A stretch of DNA of 64,000 nucleotides from positions 124,001 through 188,000 of the forward strand of contig NZ_JAUSUJ010000008.1 in assembly GCF_030813915.1 (NCBI RefSeq), written 5' to 3'. A model generated the notes under the pieces. It was not told the DNA's origin. It ran no database searches and saw only the letters and a list, made by a program, of their open reading frames with translations. Positions 23,516-32,411 of the stretch are shown one piece after another. Position 1 is the stretch's first letter, and every line of letters begins with the position of its first letter. This stretch comes from Rhodoplanes tepidamans (GTDB lineage: Bacteria > Pseudomonadota > Alphaproteobacteria > Rhizobiales > Xanthobacteraceae). Made by a program: the position numbers and the translations under genes.

Positions 23516-25672
23516 ATGTCGGACGTGGTCGAGACGCGCTATCGGGTGACCGGAATGGACTGCGGCAGCTGCGCCGCCAAGGTGCAGACGGCGGTGAGCC
23601 GGATGCCGGGGGTCGCGGACGTGGCGGTGTCGGTCGCCACCGGCACCATGACGGTGACGCATCCGCCCGGTGCGGCGTCGCTGGGCGCCCTGCGGACGAG
23701 TCTGACGGCGCTCGGCTACGACGTCGCCCCGCTCGACGTCCCGGCCGACGCCGCCCCGGGACCGGACAGCGGCCATGCCGACGGCCATGGCCACGCCCAC
23801 GCGGCCGAGGACGGCCCGTGGTGGCGGACCCGCAAGGCCGCGCTGACCATCGCCTGCGGGCTCGCGCTCGCCGCCGCCTATGCGGTCGGCCGGCTGGTGC
23901 CGGCGGTCGAGACCGCGGCGTTCCTGGCGGCGCTGGCGATCGGGCTCGTGCCGATCGCCAGGCGCGCCGTCGCCGCCGCGCGGTCCGGCACGCCGTTCTC
24001 GATCGAGATGCTGATGACCATCGCGGCGGTCGGCGCCGTCGCGATCGGCGCCGGCGAGGAGGCCGCCATGGTGGTGTTCCTGTTCCTGGTCGGCGAGCTC
24101 CTGGAGGGCGTCGCCGCCGGCCGGGCGCGCGCCAGCATCCGCGGTCTCTCCGCCCTGGTGCCGAAGACCGCGCTGGTCGAGCGCGGCGGCCGCACCGAGG
24201 AGGTGCCGGCCGACAGCCTCGCGGTCGGCGCCGTCGTCATGGTGCGGCCGGGCGACCGCATCGCCGCCGACGGCGTCGTCGTCGACGGGACCGCGGCCGT
24301 CGACGAGGCGCCGGTCACCGGCGAGAGCCTGCCGGCGCAGAAGAAGCCCGGCGACACCGTGTTCGCCGGCACCATCGCGACCGACGCGGTGCTGCGCGTG
24401 CGGGTGACGGCGGCCGCCGCCGACAACACCATCGCCCGCGTGGTGAGGCTGGTCGAGGAGGCACAGGAGGCCAAGGCGCCGACCGAGCGCATCATCGACC
24501 GCTTCTCGCGCTGGTACACGCCGGCCGTGGTGGCGGTCGCGGCCGCCGTCGCGCTGGTCCCGCCGCTGCTGCTCGGGGCCGCCTGGGACGCCTGGATCTA
24601 CAAGGGGCTCGCCCTGCTGCTGATCGGCTGTCCCTGCGCCCTGGTGATCTCGACCCCGGCGGCGATCGCGGCCGCCCTGTCGGCCGGCGCCCGCCACGGG
24701 CTGCTGGTCAAGGGCGGCGCCGTGCTGGAGACGCTCGGCAAGGTCACCCATGCGGCGCTCGACAAGACCGGCACGCTGACCGAGGGACGGCCGCGCGTGA
24801 CCGACCTCGTCGCCTGCGGCCGCGGCGAGCGGCAGGTGCTGTCCATGGCGGCGGCGCTCGAGGCCGGCTCCAGCCATCCGCTGGCGCTGGCGATCCTGGC
24901 CCGGGCCAAGGCCGACGGCGCACCGGTGCCGCCCGCCGCCGAGCTCAAGGCCGTTCCCGGCGAGGGCGTGACCGGCCGGCTCGGCGGCGAGGCGCTGTTC
25001 CTCGGCTCCGCCCGAAGCGCCGCGGCGCGCACAACCTTGACGGACGCGCAGCGAGAGCGTGTCGCCGCCTTCGAGCGCGAGGGCAAGACCGTGGCGGTGC
25101 TGCTCGCCGGCGACGCGGTCGCCGGCCTGATCGCCATGCGCGACGAGCCGCGCCCGGACGCCAGGGCCGGGCTGGCCGCCCTGAAGACCGCCGGCATCGC
25201 CCCGGTCATGCTGACCGGCGACAACCCGACGACGGCCGCCGCGGTGGCGGCCGATCTCGGCATCGCCGCCCATGGCGGGCTCCTGCCGCAGGACAAGCAG
25301 CGCATCGTCCGCGAGCTGCAGGCGAACGGCCATGCGGTCGCTAAGGTCGGCGACGGCATCAACGACGCCCCGGCACTCGCCGCCGCCGACGTCGGCATCG
25401 CCATGGGCGGCGGCACCGACGTGGCGCTGGAGACGGCCGACGCCGCCGTGCTGCACGGCCGCGTCATGGACGTCGCCCGGATGATCGCGCTGTCGCGCGC
25501 CGCCATGGCCAACATCCGCCAGAACATCGGGATCGCGCTCGGCCTGAAGGCCGTGTTCCTGGTCACCACCGTCGCCGGGATCACCGGACTGTGGCCGGCG
25601 ATCCTCGCCGACACCGGCGCCACCGTGCTGGTGACGGCGAACGCGATGCGGCTTTTGGCGTGGCGGATGTGA
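23516..25672 (+). CDS. zntA: P1B-type Zn/Cd/Pb-exporting ATPase
   Basis: A 718-residue metal-exporting P-type ATPase. In order: an HMA domain with MDCGSC (Cys16, Cys19), a His-rich linker (HADGHGHAHA), transmembrane helices, the actuator TGES, the metal site CPC at residues 372-374, phosphorylation site DKTGT (D416), HP motif SSHPLA, and GDGINDAPAL. Near the C-terminus NIRQNIGIALGLK and ILADTGATVL hold the Lys and Asp that define the Zn/Cd/Pb (ZntA) group. Copper ATPases lack these. It is controlled by the divergent MerR regulator. Confidence 0.95.
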   Translation: MSDVVETRYRVTGMDCGSCAAKVQTAVSRMPGVADVAVSVATGTMTVTHPPGAASLGALRTSLTALGYDVAPLDVPADAAPGPDSGHADGHGHAHAAEDGPWWRTRKAALTIACGLALAAAYAVGRLVPAVETAAFLAALAIGLVPIARRAVAAARSGTPFSIEMLMTIAAVGAVAIGAGEEAAMVVFLFLVGELLEGVAAGRARASIRGLSALVPKTALVERGGRTEEVPADSLAVGAVVMVRPGDRIAADGVVVDGTAAVDEAPVTGESLPAQKKPGDTVFAGTIATDAVLRVRVTAAAADNTIARVVRLVEEAQEAKAPTERIIDRFSRWYTPAVVAVAAAVALVPPLLLGAAWDAWIYKGLALLLIGCPCALVISTPAAIAAALSAGARHGLLVKGGAVLETLGKVTHAALDKTGTLTEGRPRVTDLVACGRGERQVLSMAAALEAGSSHPLALAILARAKADGAPVPPAAELKAVPGEGVTGRLGGEALFLGSARSAAARTTLTDAQRERVAAFEREGKTVAVLLAGDAVAGLIAMRDEPRPDARAGLAALKTAGIAPVMLTGDNPTTAAAVAADLGIAAHGGLLPQDKQRIVRELQANGHAVAKVGDGINDAPALAAADVGIAMGGGTDVALETADAAVLHGRVMDVARMIALSRAAMANIRQNIGIALGLKAVFLVTTVAGITGLWPAILADTGATVLVTANAMRLLAWRM

Positions 25673-25685
25673 GGACCGGCGGGCG

Positions 25686-26543
25686 TCAGCCGCCGGCGGC
25701 GCCGACCGCCCGGCGGGCGCCGCGCCCGACCCGCTCGGACAGGCGCTCCGCGCGTCCGGCATCGATATGGCGGTAGCGCGCCACGGCGAACTGGAACAGC
25801 CCGAAGGCGAACAGGCCGAGCGCCGTCGCGGCGAGCAGGATCCAGCCGTAGGGCTGCTCCTGGAGCGTCCGCAGGGCACCGGCGAGACCGCGCGCATCGC
25901 GCGCGTCGGCCGTCACGGCGGCGATCACCAGGAACACGCCGATGAGAACGAACACCACGGCCCGCGCCGTCATTCCGGCGCGTCCGAGCGGCACGACCCA
26001 GCGGGCCGCGGCGTCGTCGCAGGCGAGGCCCTCGTCGATGTCGCTCCGCCAGGCCTTCACGGCGACACCGATGCCGGCCGCGGCGATCCCCAGCCCCACG
26101 GCGCCGAGCAGCCACTGCCCCAGCGGCACCGCGAGAACCGACGCCGTCCAGTCGCGCGCCGACGCCTCGCCGTCACCGCCGCCGGCCGCATAGCCGAGCG
26201 CCCAGCCCAGGGTGCTGAACGCCAGCGCGGCGTTCATGACGGCCGACACCCCCCAGCCGGCACGACGCAGCAGCGCCTTGCGGTCACGCCCGAGATGGTC
26301 GGCGTCGAAGACGGACTGCAGCACCCGCCAGGCGGCGAAGCACAGGAGGCCGGCCGAGACGATCGCCAGCCACACCGTGCCGAGCGGCTGCTCCAGCAGC
26401 GTCTGCAGCGCCCCCTTGGAGCCGGTCGTCTCGCCGCCGCGGCCGAGCGCGGCCATCACGGCGAGGCCGCCGACGAGCAGATAGACGACACCCCGGGCCG
26501 CATAGCCCAGACGTGCAAGGCGCTCGGCGGATTGGTCCTGCAT
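25686..26543 (-). CDS. DUF1206 membrane protein
   Basis: A 285-residue integral membrane protein made of three repeats of a two-helix DUF1206 unit (ARLGYAARGVVYLLVGGLA, RRAGWGVSAVMNAALAF, GRAGMTARAVVFVLIGVFL), giving about six helices. The function of the family is not known. It is convergent with the metal ATPase (13 bases between stops), and nothing links it to metal transport. Start ATG 26543 gives a family-like N-terminus (MQDQSAERLARLGY). Confidence 0.88.
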   Translation of the reverse strand: MQDQSAERLARLGYAARGVVYLLVGGLAVMAALGRGGETTGSKGALQTLLEQPLGTVWLAIVSAGLLCFAAWRVLQSVFDADHLGRDRKALLRRAGWGVSAVMNAALAFSTLGWALGYAAGGGDGEASARDWTASVLAVPLGQWLLGAVGLGIAAAGIGVAVKAWRSDIDEGLACDDAAARWVVPLGRAGMTARAVVFVLIGVFLVIAAVTADARDARGLAGALRTLQEQPYGWILLAATALGLFAFGLFQFAVARYRHIDAGRAERLSERVGRGARRAVGAAGG

Positions 26544-26708
26544 GGCGGTCCTCGACGGCTGCGGTGCGAGGACAACGCGAGGTGCACGACGCTGTTCCTG
26601 AGCGCGAGCCGCAGGCTCGGAGAGCCAGGGCTGTTGCCCCGGGTCGGGCCGGACCGGTCCGCACCTGCTCCTGACGAATGCACCTGCTCCGGACAAATAC
26701 CGAGTCCC

Positions 26709-26753
26709 TTGCGGCCGACGTCCGGCAGGCGTAATTGACTGACTGGTCAGTCA
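26709..26753 (+). promoter_or_regulatory. Promoter and TetR operator of the efflux operon
   Basis: A -35 TTGCGG (26709-26714) and -10 TAATTG (26732-26737) have a 17-base spacer. A perfect inverted repeat TGACTGAC-TG-GTCAGTCA (26736-26753) starts in the -10 box and covers the predicted transcription start, an ideal position for repression by the TetR protein encoded directly downstream. Confidence 0.85.
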
Positions 26754-26765
26754 TAGGAGATGCCG

Positions 26766-27536
26766 ATGGCGGCTCCGAAGAAACCGGGACGCGCGGCCGC
26801 GGCGACCTCGCAACGCTCTCTCCCGGTGTCCGCAACCGCCGGGCCCGTCGTTCCGGTACCTGCGGGCACCCGAGCGACCCGTTCCGAGGTCACGCCCGAC
26901 CCGCGCGACGCCCGCGCCGAGAAGGCCGCGCAGCGGCGCGAGGCGATCCTCAAGGCCGCCCTCGACGAGTTCAGCGACCGCGGCTTCGCGGCGGCGCGGC
27001 TCGACGACGTGGCGAAGCGGGCCGGCGTCGCCAAGGGCACCATCTACCTCTACTTCGAGGACAAGGAGGCGCTGTTCCAGGAGCTGATCACGACCATGAT
27101 GGGCCCGCTGATCGCCGACCTGAAGGCGCTGTCGACCCAGGGCCTGCCGCCGCGTGCCGCGCTGGAGCGCCTCCTCGCCGTGTTCGCCAGGGAGGTCCTG
27201 GGCACCGAGCGGCGTCGGGTGTTGCGGCTGGTGCTGTCCGACGGGCCGCGCTTCCCGCGCGTCGCCGAGTTCCACTACCGCCAAGTCGTCGAGCCGGCGC
27301 TCGGGGCCATCCGGAGCCTGCTCGCCCGCGCCGCCGCGCGCGGCGAGGTGCACCCGCGGCTCGCCGAGTTCCCCCAGCTCGTCATCGCGCCGGGCCTCAT
27401 GGCCGTGGTCTGGGCGAGCCTGTTCGACCGCTTCGCCCCGCTCGATCCGGAGACGCTGCTGCGTGCCCATCTCGACGTCCTGTTCGGCTCGGGAGCCGAG
27501 CGCTCGGGAGCCGAGCGTCCGGGAGCCACGCCATGA
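26766..27536 (+). CDS. TetR-family repressor of the efflux operon
   Basis: A 256-residue TetR regulator with a disordered Ala/Pro/Arg-rich N-terminal extension of about 50 residues. The helix-turn-helix is ALDEFSDRGFAAARLDDVAK plus AGVAKGTIYLYFEDKEALF. The C-terminal effector domain resembles TetR_C_33 (AefR-like) proteins. ATG 26766 is preferred over ATG 26760 because the AGGAG at 26755-26759 touches the latter. The C-terminal end has a 15-base tandem repeat encoding GSGAERSGAERPGA (27486-27527). Its stop overlaps the start of the HlyD gene, so regulator and transporter form one operon under the palindromic operator. Confidence 0.9.
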   Translation: MAAPKKPGRAAAATSQRSLPVSATAGPVVPVPAGTRATRSEVTPDPRDARAEKAAQRREAILKAALDEFSDRGFAAARLDDVAKRAGVAKGTIYLYFEDKEALFQELITTMMGPLIADLKALSTQGLPPRAALERLLAVFAREVLGTERRRVLRLVLSDGPRFPRVAEFHYRQVVEPALGAIRSLLARAAARGEVHPRLAEFPQLVIAPGLMAVVWASLFDRFAPLDPETLLRAHLDVLFGSGAERSGAERPGATP

Positions 27537-28330
27537 CCGGTCCCCTGCTCCGCCCCCTCCTGCGGCTCGGCGCCGTGGCGCTCCTGGCGGCCGCCCTCGC
27601 CGCCTGCGACGGCGCGCCGAAGACTTATCAGGGCTGGATCGAAGCCAACCTGATCTTCGTCGGGCCCGACGAGGCCGGCCGGGTCGAGACGCTGTCGGTG
27701 CGCGAGGGCGACAAGGTCGAGGCCAAGGCGCCGCTGTTCACGGTCGACGACGCGCTGCAGCGCGCCGAGGTGAACATGTACGAGGCGCAGCTGGAGAATG
27801 CCCAGCAGGCCTACGACCGCGCCGAGACGCTGCTGAAGACCAAGACCGGCACCCAGAAGGCCTTCGACGAGGCCGAAGCCGCGCTGCGCACCGCCAGGGC
27901 GCGGCTCGTCACCGCCAAGACGCATCTCGACCGCCGGGTGCTGGCGAGCCCGGTGACCGGCACGGTGCAGCAGGTCTATTTCCGCCCCGGCGAGATGGTC
28001 TCGGCCGGCAAGCCGGTGCTCGCCATCCTGCCGCCCGGCAACCTGAAGGTCCGCTTCTACGTGCCGCAGGAGATGCTGCCGCGCCTCGCCTACGGCGACA
28101 CGGTGCGGGTGCGCTGCGACGGCTGCGCCGGCGACATCACCGCGAAGGTGAGCTTCATCGCGCGCTCGGCCGAGTTCACGCCGCCCGTCATCTACAGCCT
28201 CCAGGAGCGCGACAAGCTCGTCTTCCTGATCGAGGCGATCCCGGACAGGCCCGAGGCGCTGCGCGTCGGCCAGCCGGTCGACGTCGCGCTCGCCGCGACG
28301 CCGCCGGCGACCACGGGGGCGTTGCGATGA
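27533..28330 (+). CDS. HlyD-family membrane fusion lipoprotein
   Basis: A 265-residue adaptor with a lipoprotein signal (LLAAALAACDG, Cys at the lipobox). It has a biotinyl-lipoyl-like half (VGPDEAGRVETLSVREGDKV), a coiled-coil hairpin (AEVNMYEAQLENAQQAYDRA... to RARLVTAKTHLDRR) and the second lipoyl half (ASPVTGTVQQVYFRPGEMV). It should link the ABC exporter encoded downstream to an outer-membrane channel, as in the YhiI/YbhG systems. No TolC-like gene is present in this cluster. It overlaps its neighbours by four bases on both sides. Confidence 0.9.
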   Translation: MTGPLLRPLLRLGAVALLAAALAACDGAPKTYQGWIEANLIFVGPDEAGRVETLSVREGDKVEAKAPLFTVDDALQRAEVNMYEAQLENAQQAYDRAETLLKTKTGTQKAFDEAEAALRTARARLVTAKTHLDRRVLASPVTGTVQQVYFRPGEMVSAGKPVLAILPPGNLKVRFYVPQEMLPRLAYGDTVRVRCDGCAGDITAKVSFIARSAEFTPPVIYSLQERDKLVFLIEAIPDRPEALRVGQPVDVALAATPPATTGALR

Positions 28331-29295
28331 CCATCCCCGCCCCGGCCGCCGACGACCCGCATTCGATCGCGATCGACGTGGAGGGACTGACGAAGTCGTT
28401 CGGCGACACCGTGGTGGTGAAGAACCTCACCATGCAGGTGCGGCGCGGGCTGATCTACGGCTTCCTCGGCCCCAACGGCTCCGGCAAGACGACGACGATC
28501 CGCATGCTGTGCGGGCTGCTGACGCCCGATTCCGGCCGCGGCACCTGTCTCGGCTACGACATCCGCACCGACGCCGCCGAGATCAAGCGGCATGTCGGCT
28601 ACATGACGCAGCGCTTCAGCCTCTACCAGGACCTCTCGGTGCGCGAGAACCTGGAATTCGTCGCCCGCGTCTACGGCCTGCCCGACCCGCGCGCGGCGGC
28701 CCGCGAGGCGATCACCCGCCTCGGGCTGGAGGGCCGCGCCGAGCAGCTCGCCGGGGCGCTGTCGGGCGGCTGGAAGCAGCGCCTCGCGCTCGGCGCCTGC
28801 ACGCTGCCCGACCCGCAGCTCCTGCTGCTCGACGAGCCGACCGCCGGCGTCGACCCCAAGGCCCGGCGCGAGTTCTGGAACGAGATCCACGCGCTCGCCG
28901 CCCAGGGCCTCACCGTGCTGGTGTCGACCCACTACATGGACGAGGCCGAGCGCTGCCACGAGATCGCCTACATCGCCTATGGGGACCTGCTCGCCCAGGG
29001 CACCGTGAGCGAGGTGATCGCCGCCTCGCATCTCACCACCTGGACCGTGTCCGGGCCGAACCTGGTGGCGCTCGCGGAGACGCTGTCGAAGCGCGACGGC
29101 ATCACCATGGTGGCGCCGTTCGGCACCAGCCTGCACGTCTCCGGGCCGGACCGCGCCAAGGTCGACGCGGTGATCGCCGAGTTCCGGACCGACCCGGCCC
29201 TCACCTTCGAGCCGGCCGAGCCCTCGCTCGAGGACGTGTTCATCGACCTGATGGGGCGCGCGCAAGGAGGCGCCGCGCCGGCGAGGCCGTCATGA
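28327..29295 (+). CDS. ABC exporter ATPase (YbhF/CcmA-like)
   Basis: A 322-residue ATPase with Walker A GPNGSGKTTT, signature LSGGWKQRLALG, Walker B LLLLDEPTAGVDP and the switch histidine in STHYMDEAERC. The C-terminal extension ends with PSLEDVFIDLMG, typical of ATPases of ABC-2 type exporters. A single ATPase domain is present, whereas E. coli YbhF has two. It energises the permease at 29292. The substrate is likely a drug-like compound or toxic metabolite, inferred only from the TetR-HlyD-ABC layout. Confidence 0.92.
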   Translation: MTIPAPAADDPHSIAIDVEGLTKSFGDTVVVKNLTMQVRRGLIYGFLGPNGSGKTTTIRMLCGLLTPDSGRGTCLGYDIRTDAAEIKRHVGYMTQRFSLYQDLSVRENLEFVARVYGLPDPRAAAREAITRLGLEGRAEQLAGALSGGWKQRLALGACTLPDPQLLLLDEPTAGVDPKARREFWNEIHALAAQGLTVLVSTHYMDEAERCHEIAYIAYGDLLAQGTVSEVIAASHLTTWTVSGPNLVALAETLSKRDGITMVAPFGTSLHVSGPDRAKVDAVIAEFRTDPALTFEPAEPSLEDVFIDLMGRAQGGAAPARPS

Positions 29296-30458
29296 GCGGG
29301 ACCGCACCCGCTCCGGCGCGGCGGCGCGAGCCGGGCCGCACCCGCATGTTCCTGCGCCGGATCGGCGCCATGCTCCTGAAGGAGGTGCTGCAGCTGCGGC
29401 GGGACCGGGTGTCGCTCGCCACCATGATCACGATTCCGCTGATGCAGCTCCTGCTGTTCGGCTACGCCATCAACACCCAGCCGCGCAACCTGCCGACCGC
29501 CGTGCTGCTGCAGGAGAACAGCGACGTCGGCCGCTCGATCCTGCGGGCGATGGAGAACACCCGGTACTTCACCATCGTGAAGCAGACGCGCGACGAGCAG
29601 GAGTTCGACCGGCTGCTGCAGTCCGGCACGGTGCTGTTCGGGGTGGAGATCCCGGCGAACTTCGAGCGCGACCTGCGGCGCGGCGACCGCCCCGCCCTGC
29701 TGGTCGCGGCCGACGCCACCGACCCGGTCGGCTCGGGCTCGGCGCTGGCGGCGCTCAACACCCTCACCACCACGGCGCTGCGCTGGGACCGCGCGATCCC
29801 GGACACCACGTCGCCGCCCTTCGAGGTGCGGGCGCACGCCCGCTACAATCCGGCCGCGGTGAGCCAGCTCAACATCGTGCCGGGCCTGCTCGGCACCATC
29901 CTGACGCTCACCATGCTGATCTTCACGGCGCTCGCGGTGACCCGCGAGACCGAGCGCGGCACCATGGAGACGCTGCTCGCCATGCCGATCACGCCGGTCG
30001 AGATCATGCTCGGCAAGATCGCGCCCTACGTGGTGATCGGCTTCCTGCAGGGCTCGCTGATCGTCGGCGCCGGGGCGCTCCTGTTCGCCGTGCCGATCTT
30101 CGGCAACCTCGCCCTGCTCGCCGTGCTGACGACGCTGTTCATCGCGACCAACCTGTCGGTCGGCTACACCTTCTCGACGCTGGCGCAGAACCAGCTCCAG
30201 GCCATGCAGATGGCGATGATGTACTTTCTGCCCAACCTGCTGCTGTCCGGCTTCCTGTTCCCGTTCGCCGGCATGCCGCAATGGGCGCAGTGGATCGGCG
30301 AGACGCTGCCGCTCACCCACTACCTGCGCATCGTCCGCTCGATCATGCTCAAGGGCTCGACGCTGGCGGACCTGCGCTACGACACGCTCTCCCTCGTCGT
30401 CCTGATGCTGGTGGCGATGACGATCGCGGTGACCCGGTTCAGGCGGACGCTGGATTGA
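29292..30458 (+). CDS. ABC-2 type exporter permease (YbhS/YhhJ-like)
   Basis: A 388-residue permease of the ABC2_membrane_3 type. One N-terminal helix (ATMITIPLMQLLLFGYAIN) is followed by a large periplasmic domain (about 60-190) and five C-terminal helices beginning NIVPGLLGTILTLTMLIF. RGTMETLLAMPITPVEIMLGK is the characteristic cytoplasmic loop. Only one permease gene is present, so the exporter is presumably a homodimer, unlike E. coli YbhR/YbhS. It is the last gene of the operon. Confidence 0.92.
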   Translation: MSGTAPAPARRREPGRTRMFLRRIGAMLLKEVLQLRRDRVSLATMITIPLMQLLLFGYAINTQPRNLPTAVLLQENSDVGRSILRAMENTRYFTIVKQTRDEQEFDRLLQSGTVLFGVEIPANFERDLRRGDRPALLVAADATDPVGSGSALAALNTLTTTALRWDRAIPDTTSPPFEVRAHARYNPAAVSQLNIVPGLLGTILTLTMLIFTALAVTRETERGTMETLLAMPITPVEIMLGKIAPYVVIGFLQGSLIVGAGALLFAVPIFGNLALLAVLTTLFIATNLSVGYTFSTLAQNQLQAMQMAMMYFLPNLLLSGFLFPFAGMPQWAQWIGETLPLTHYLRIVRSIMLKGSTLADLRYDTLSLVVLMLVAMTIAVTRFRRTLD

Positions 30459-30533
30459 GAGGGCTGCGCCTCCTTTGCTCGCAGCGCAGTTCCGGCCGTG
30501 AGTCATACCGCATTCGGCTGATCAGCTCGGTGG

Positions 30534-30670
30534 TCATTCCGGGGGGCGCACTCGGGTCGGTGCTTTGCGCCGCCCGAGCACAGGCTCCGCGCCGAACCCG
30601 GACTCCAGCCGAGAACTCGGAGATTGTCGCTGGATTCCGGGTTCGCGGCTCCGCCGCGCCCCGGAATGAC
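30534..30670. repeat. Nested palindromic intergenic repeat, copy 1
   Basis: Outer arms TCATTCCGGGG (30534) and CCCCGGAATGA (ending 30669) enclose inner arms CGAACCCGGACTCCAG and CTGGATTCCGGGTTCG. This copy has one mismatch in the inner arm and an additional G+C hairpin (30550-30590) inserted. A closely matching copy is at 61825-61930. Dispersed elements of this look are common in Bradyrhizobium-like genomes. It lies just downstream of the exporter operon and could also act as its terminator. Confidence 0.8.
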
Positions 30671-30696
30671 GGCGAACGGATCGCCCGGAAGCAGTA

Positions 30697-31164
30697 TCAG
30701 TACCGCACCTTGTCGTCCTTCGCCTCCCACGCCCGGAACACCTCGGCCGCCTCCTCGGCGGCGAGGCGGCGGAGCGGCAGGACGCGCGCCTCCAGGGGGC
30801 GGGCGACCTCCTCGTAGAGCGCGTGGTCGTCGAAGCCGATCGCCGCCGCGCCGGCGCGGTCGTTGGCGTAGACGATCTCTTTCACGCGAGCCCACCAGAT
30901 CGCGGAAAGGCACATCGGGCACGGCTCGCAGCTCGTGTAGACGACGGCGCCGTCGAGCACGTGGGTGCCGAGCCGCCGGCAGGCGTCGCGGATCGCCACC
31001 ACCTCGGCATGGGCCGTCGGGTCGCCGTCCGGGACGACGCGGTTGGCGCCTTCGCCGACGATCACCCCGTCGCGCACCACCACGGCGCCGAACGGCCCGC
31101 CGCCGGTCGCGACCGAGTCCCTGGACAGCGCGATGGCGCGCCGCATGAAGTCGAGCTCGTCCAC
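30697..31164 (-). CDS. guaD: Guanine deaminase, cytidine-deaminase fold
   Basis: A 155-residue zinc deaminase. The zinc site is H52 in TAHAE (E54 is the proton shuttle) and C82/C85 in SCEPCPMC. The overall pattern, including FDDHALYEEVARP and the C-terminal Tyr (DKVRY), matches Bacillus subtilis GuaD better than TadA: GuaD's C-terminus reaches the active site of its partner. It should convert guanine to xanthine in purine salvage. It is 24 bases upstream, in operon sense, of nothing obvious: the methyltransferase gene precedes it on the same strand (gap 31165-31188). A related nucleoside deaminase remains possible. Confidence 0.85.
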   Translation of the reverse strand: MDELDFMRRAIALSRDSVATGGGPFGAVVVRDGVIVGEGANRVVPDGDPTAHAEVVAIRDACRRLGTHVLDGAVVYTSCEPCPMCLSAIWWARVKEIVYANDRAGAAAIGFDDHALYEEVARPLEARVLPLRRLAAEEAAEVFRAWEAKDDKVRY

Positions 31165-31188
31165 GTCCCCCTCCCGCCGGCGCTCCGG

Positions 31189-32280
31189 CTACCCCGCCTT
31201 GTCGAACACCATCACCTTGGAGACGAAGGCGTTCACGTCGCGCACGGGAACCAGCCCGCAGCCGGCCGCCATGGCGGAGAAGTCCTCGTCCAGGTACCCG
31301 CGATAATACGGCTCGTGATAGTTCTGGGGGAAGCGCTCCAGCAGGCCGTCATAGGCCGGGTCGTCGCCGCGCTGGAGCGAGTCGACCAGCACCAGCCGGC
31401 CGCCCGGCCTCAGCACCCGGGCGCACTCGGCCATCACGACGCGGCGCACCTTGGCCGGCAGCTCGTGCATCATGAAGACGCTGGTCACCGCGTCGACGCT
31501 CGCATCCGCCGCCGGGATCGCCTCGGCATTGCCGACCGCCACCGCGACCTTGCGCCAGCGTCGCAGATGGCGCTGCGCGTGCCGCACATAGGCCTCGGAG
31601 AGATCGAGGCCGAGCGCCGGCAGGCGCGGCCACGCCTGCTTCAGGCAGTCGAGGAAGCGGCCGGTGCCGCAGCCGATGTCGATCAGCCGGAGCCGGCGCT
31701 GGTCACGCCCGGCGAACACCTCGTGCAGGGGCGGCAACGCCTGGCGCCGCATCGCATTGGCGGTGCCGTTGAACAGCACCTCGACCTGGGTGTCGTAGCG
31801 CTCGGCCGACTCCTCCGTCATCCAGCCGCCCGACTGGAAGTGGAAGTTCTGCAGGTAGTAGGCCGGCCGGCCGCGGCGCGGCGCCTCGGCGAGCACGTCG
31901 CGGACGCCATTACGCTCGCGGCGGGCATGGATCTCCGGCAGGTCGGCGAAGAACAGGCGGGAGCGTTCCAGGAGGGTCGGCAGCGACCCGTCGTGGTCGT
32001 CCGGCACCGGGTAGATCCCCGCCTCGACATTGGCGAGGTCCTGCCGCAGCAGCCGCGCCAGGTCGGCATAGAGGCGCCGGCTGCCCGGCAGCGACGCCGG
32101 ACCGGGCGACGGGCCGGCCACCGGCGGGGCGCCGCCGCGATCGCGCGGCGGTGCGCGGCGGCGCACCTGCGCCTGCAGGCGGCGCATGACGACACCGTGG
32201 CCGGCGAACCAGGCGAGACGCGGCAGCTGGCGGGCCGCATAGGCGACGCGGGTGCCGAGGACGGTGACGGGATCGGGCAT
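31189..32280 (-). CDS. Class I SAM-dependent methyltransferase
   Basis: A 363-residue protein. The first 180 residues contain an N-terminal extension (DLANVEAGIYPVPDD, YYLQNFHFQSGGWMTEESA). The methyltransferase domain follows, with motif I LIDIGCGTGRFL (199-210), the acidic loop LGLDLSEAYVRHA and the post-motif FMMHELPAK plus CARVLRPGGRLVLVDS. The N-terminal segment resembles that of methyltransferases acting on lipids or quinone-like substrates, but the substrate is unknown. Start ATG 32280 gives MPDPVTVLG. It is likely co-transcribed with the deaminase gene downstream. Confidence 0.85.
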   Translation of the reverse strand: MPDPVTVLGTRVAYAARQLPRLAWFAGHGVVMRRLQAQVRRRAPPRDRGGAPPVAGPSPGPASLPGSRRLYADLARLLRQDLANVEAGIYPVPDDHDGSLPTLLERSRLFFADLPEIHARRERNGVRDVLAEAPRRGRPAYYLQNFHFQSGGWMTEESAERYDTQVEVLFNGTANAMRRQALPPLHEVFAGRDQRRLRLIDIGCGTGRFLDCLKQAWPRLPALGLDLSEAYVRHAQRHLRRWRKVAVAVGNAEAIPAADASVDAVTSVFMMHELPAKVRRVVMAECARVLRPGGRLVLVDSLQRGDDPAYDGLLERFPQNYHEPYYRGYLDEDFSAMAAGCGLVPVRDVNAFVSKVMVFDKAG

Positions 32281-32411
32281 CGGGGGGGCTCCGGACCGGG
32301 GACACGCGAGGCATATGGAGGCCGCAGCGGCGGCCCGGAAGCCCTGTGGTATCCGGCGGGGCGCCGGGCCGTGCAGGCTGCCCCCGCGCGCGTAGGCTGC
32401 CCTCGCGCGCG

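Noticed and set aside
24598-25897. Long minus-strand frames across the metal ATPase
   Set aside because: They are antisense to zntA. One is only the MerR frame running on upstream of its true ATG at 23452.
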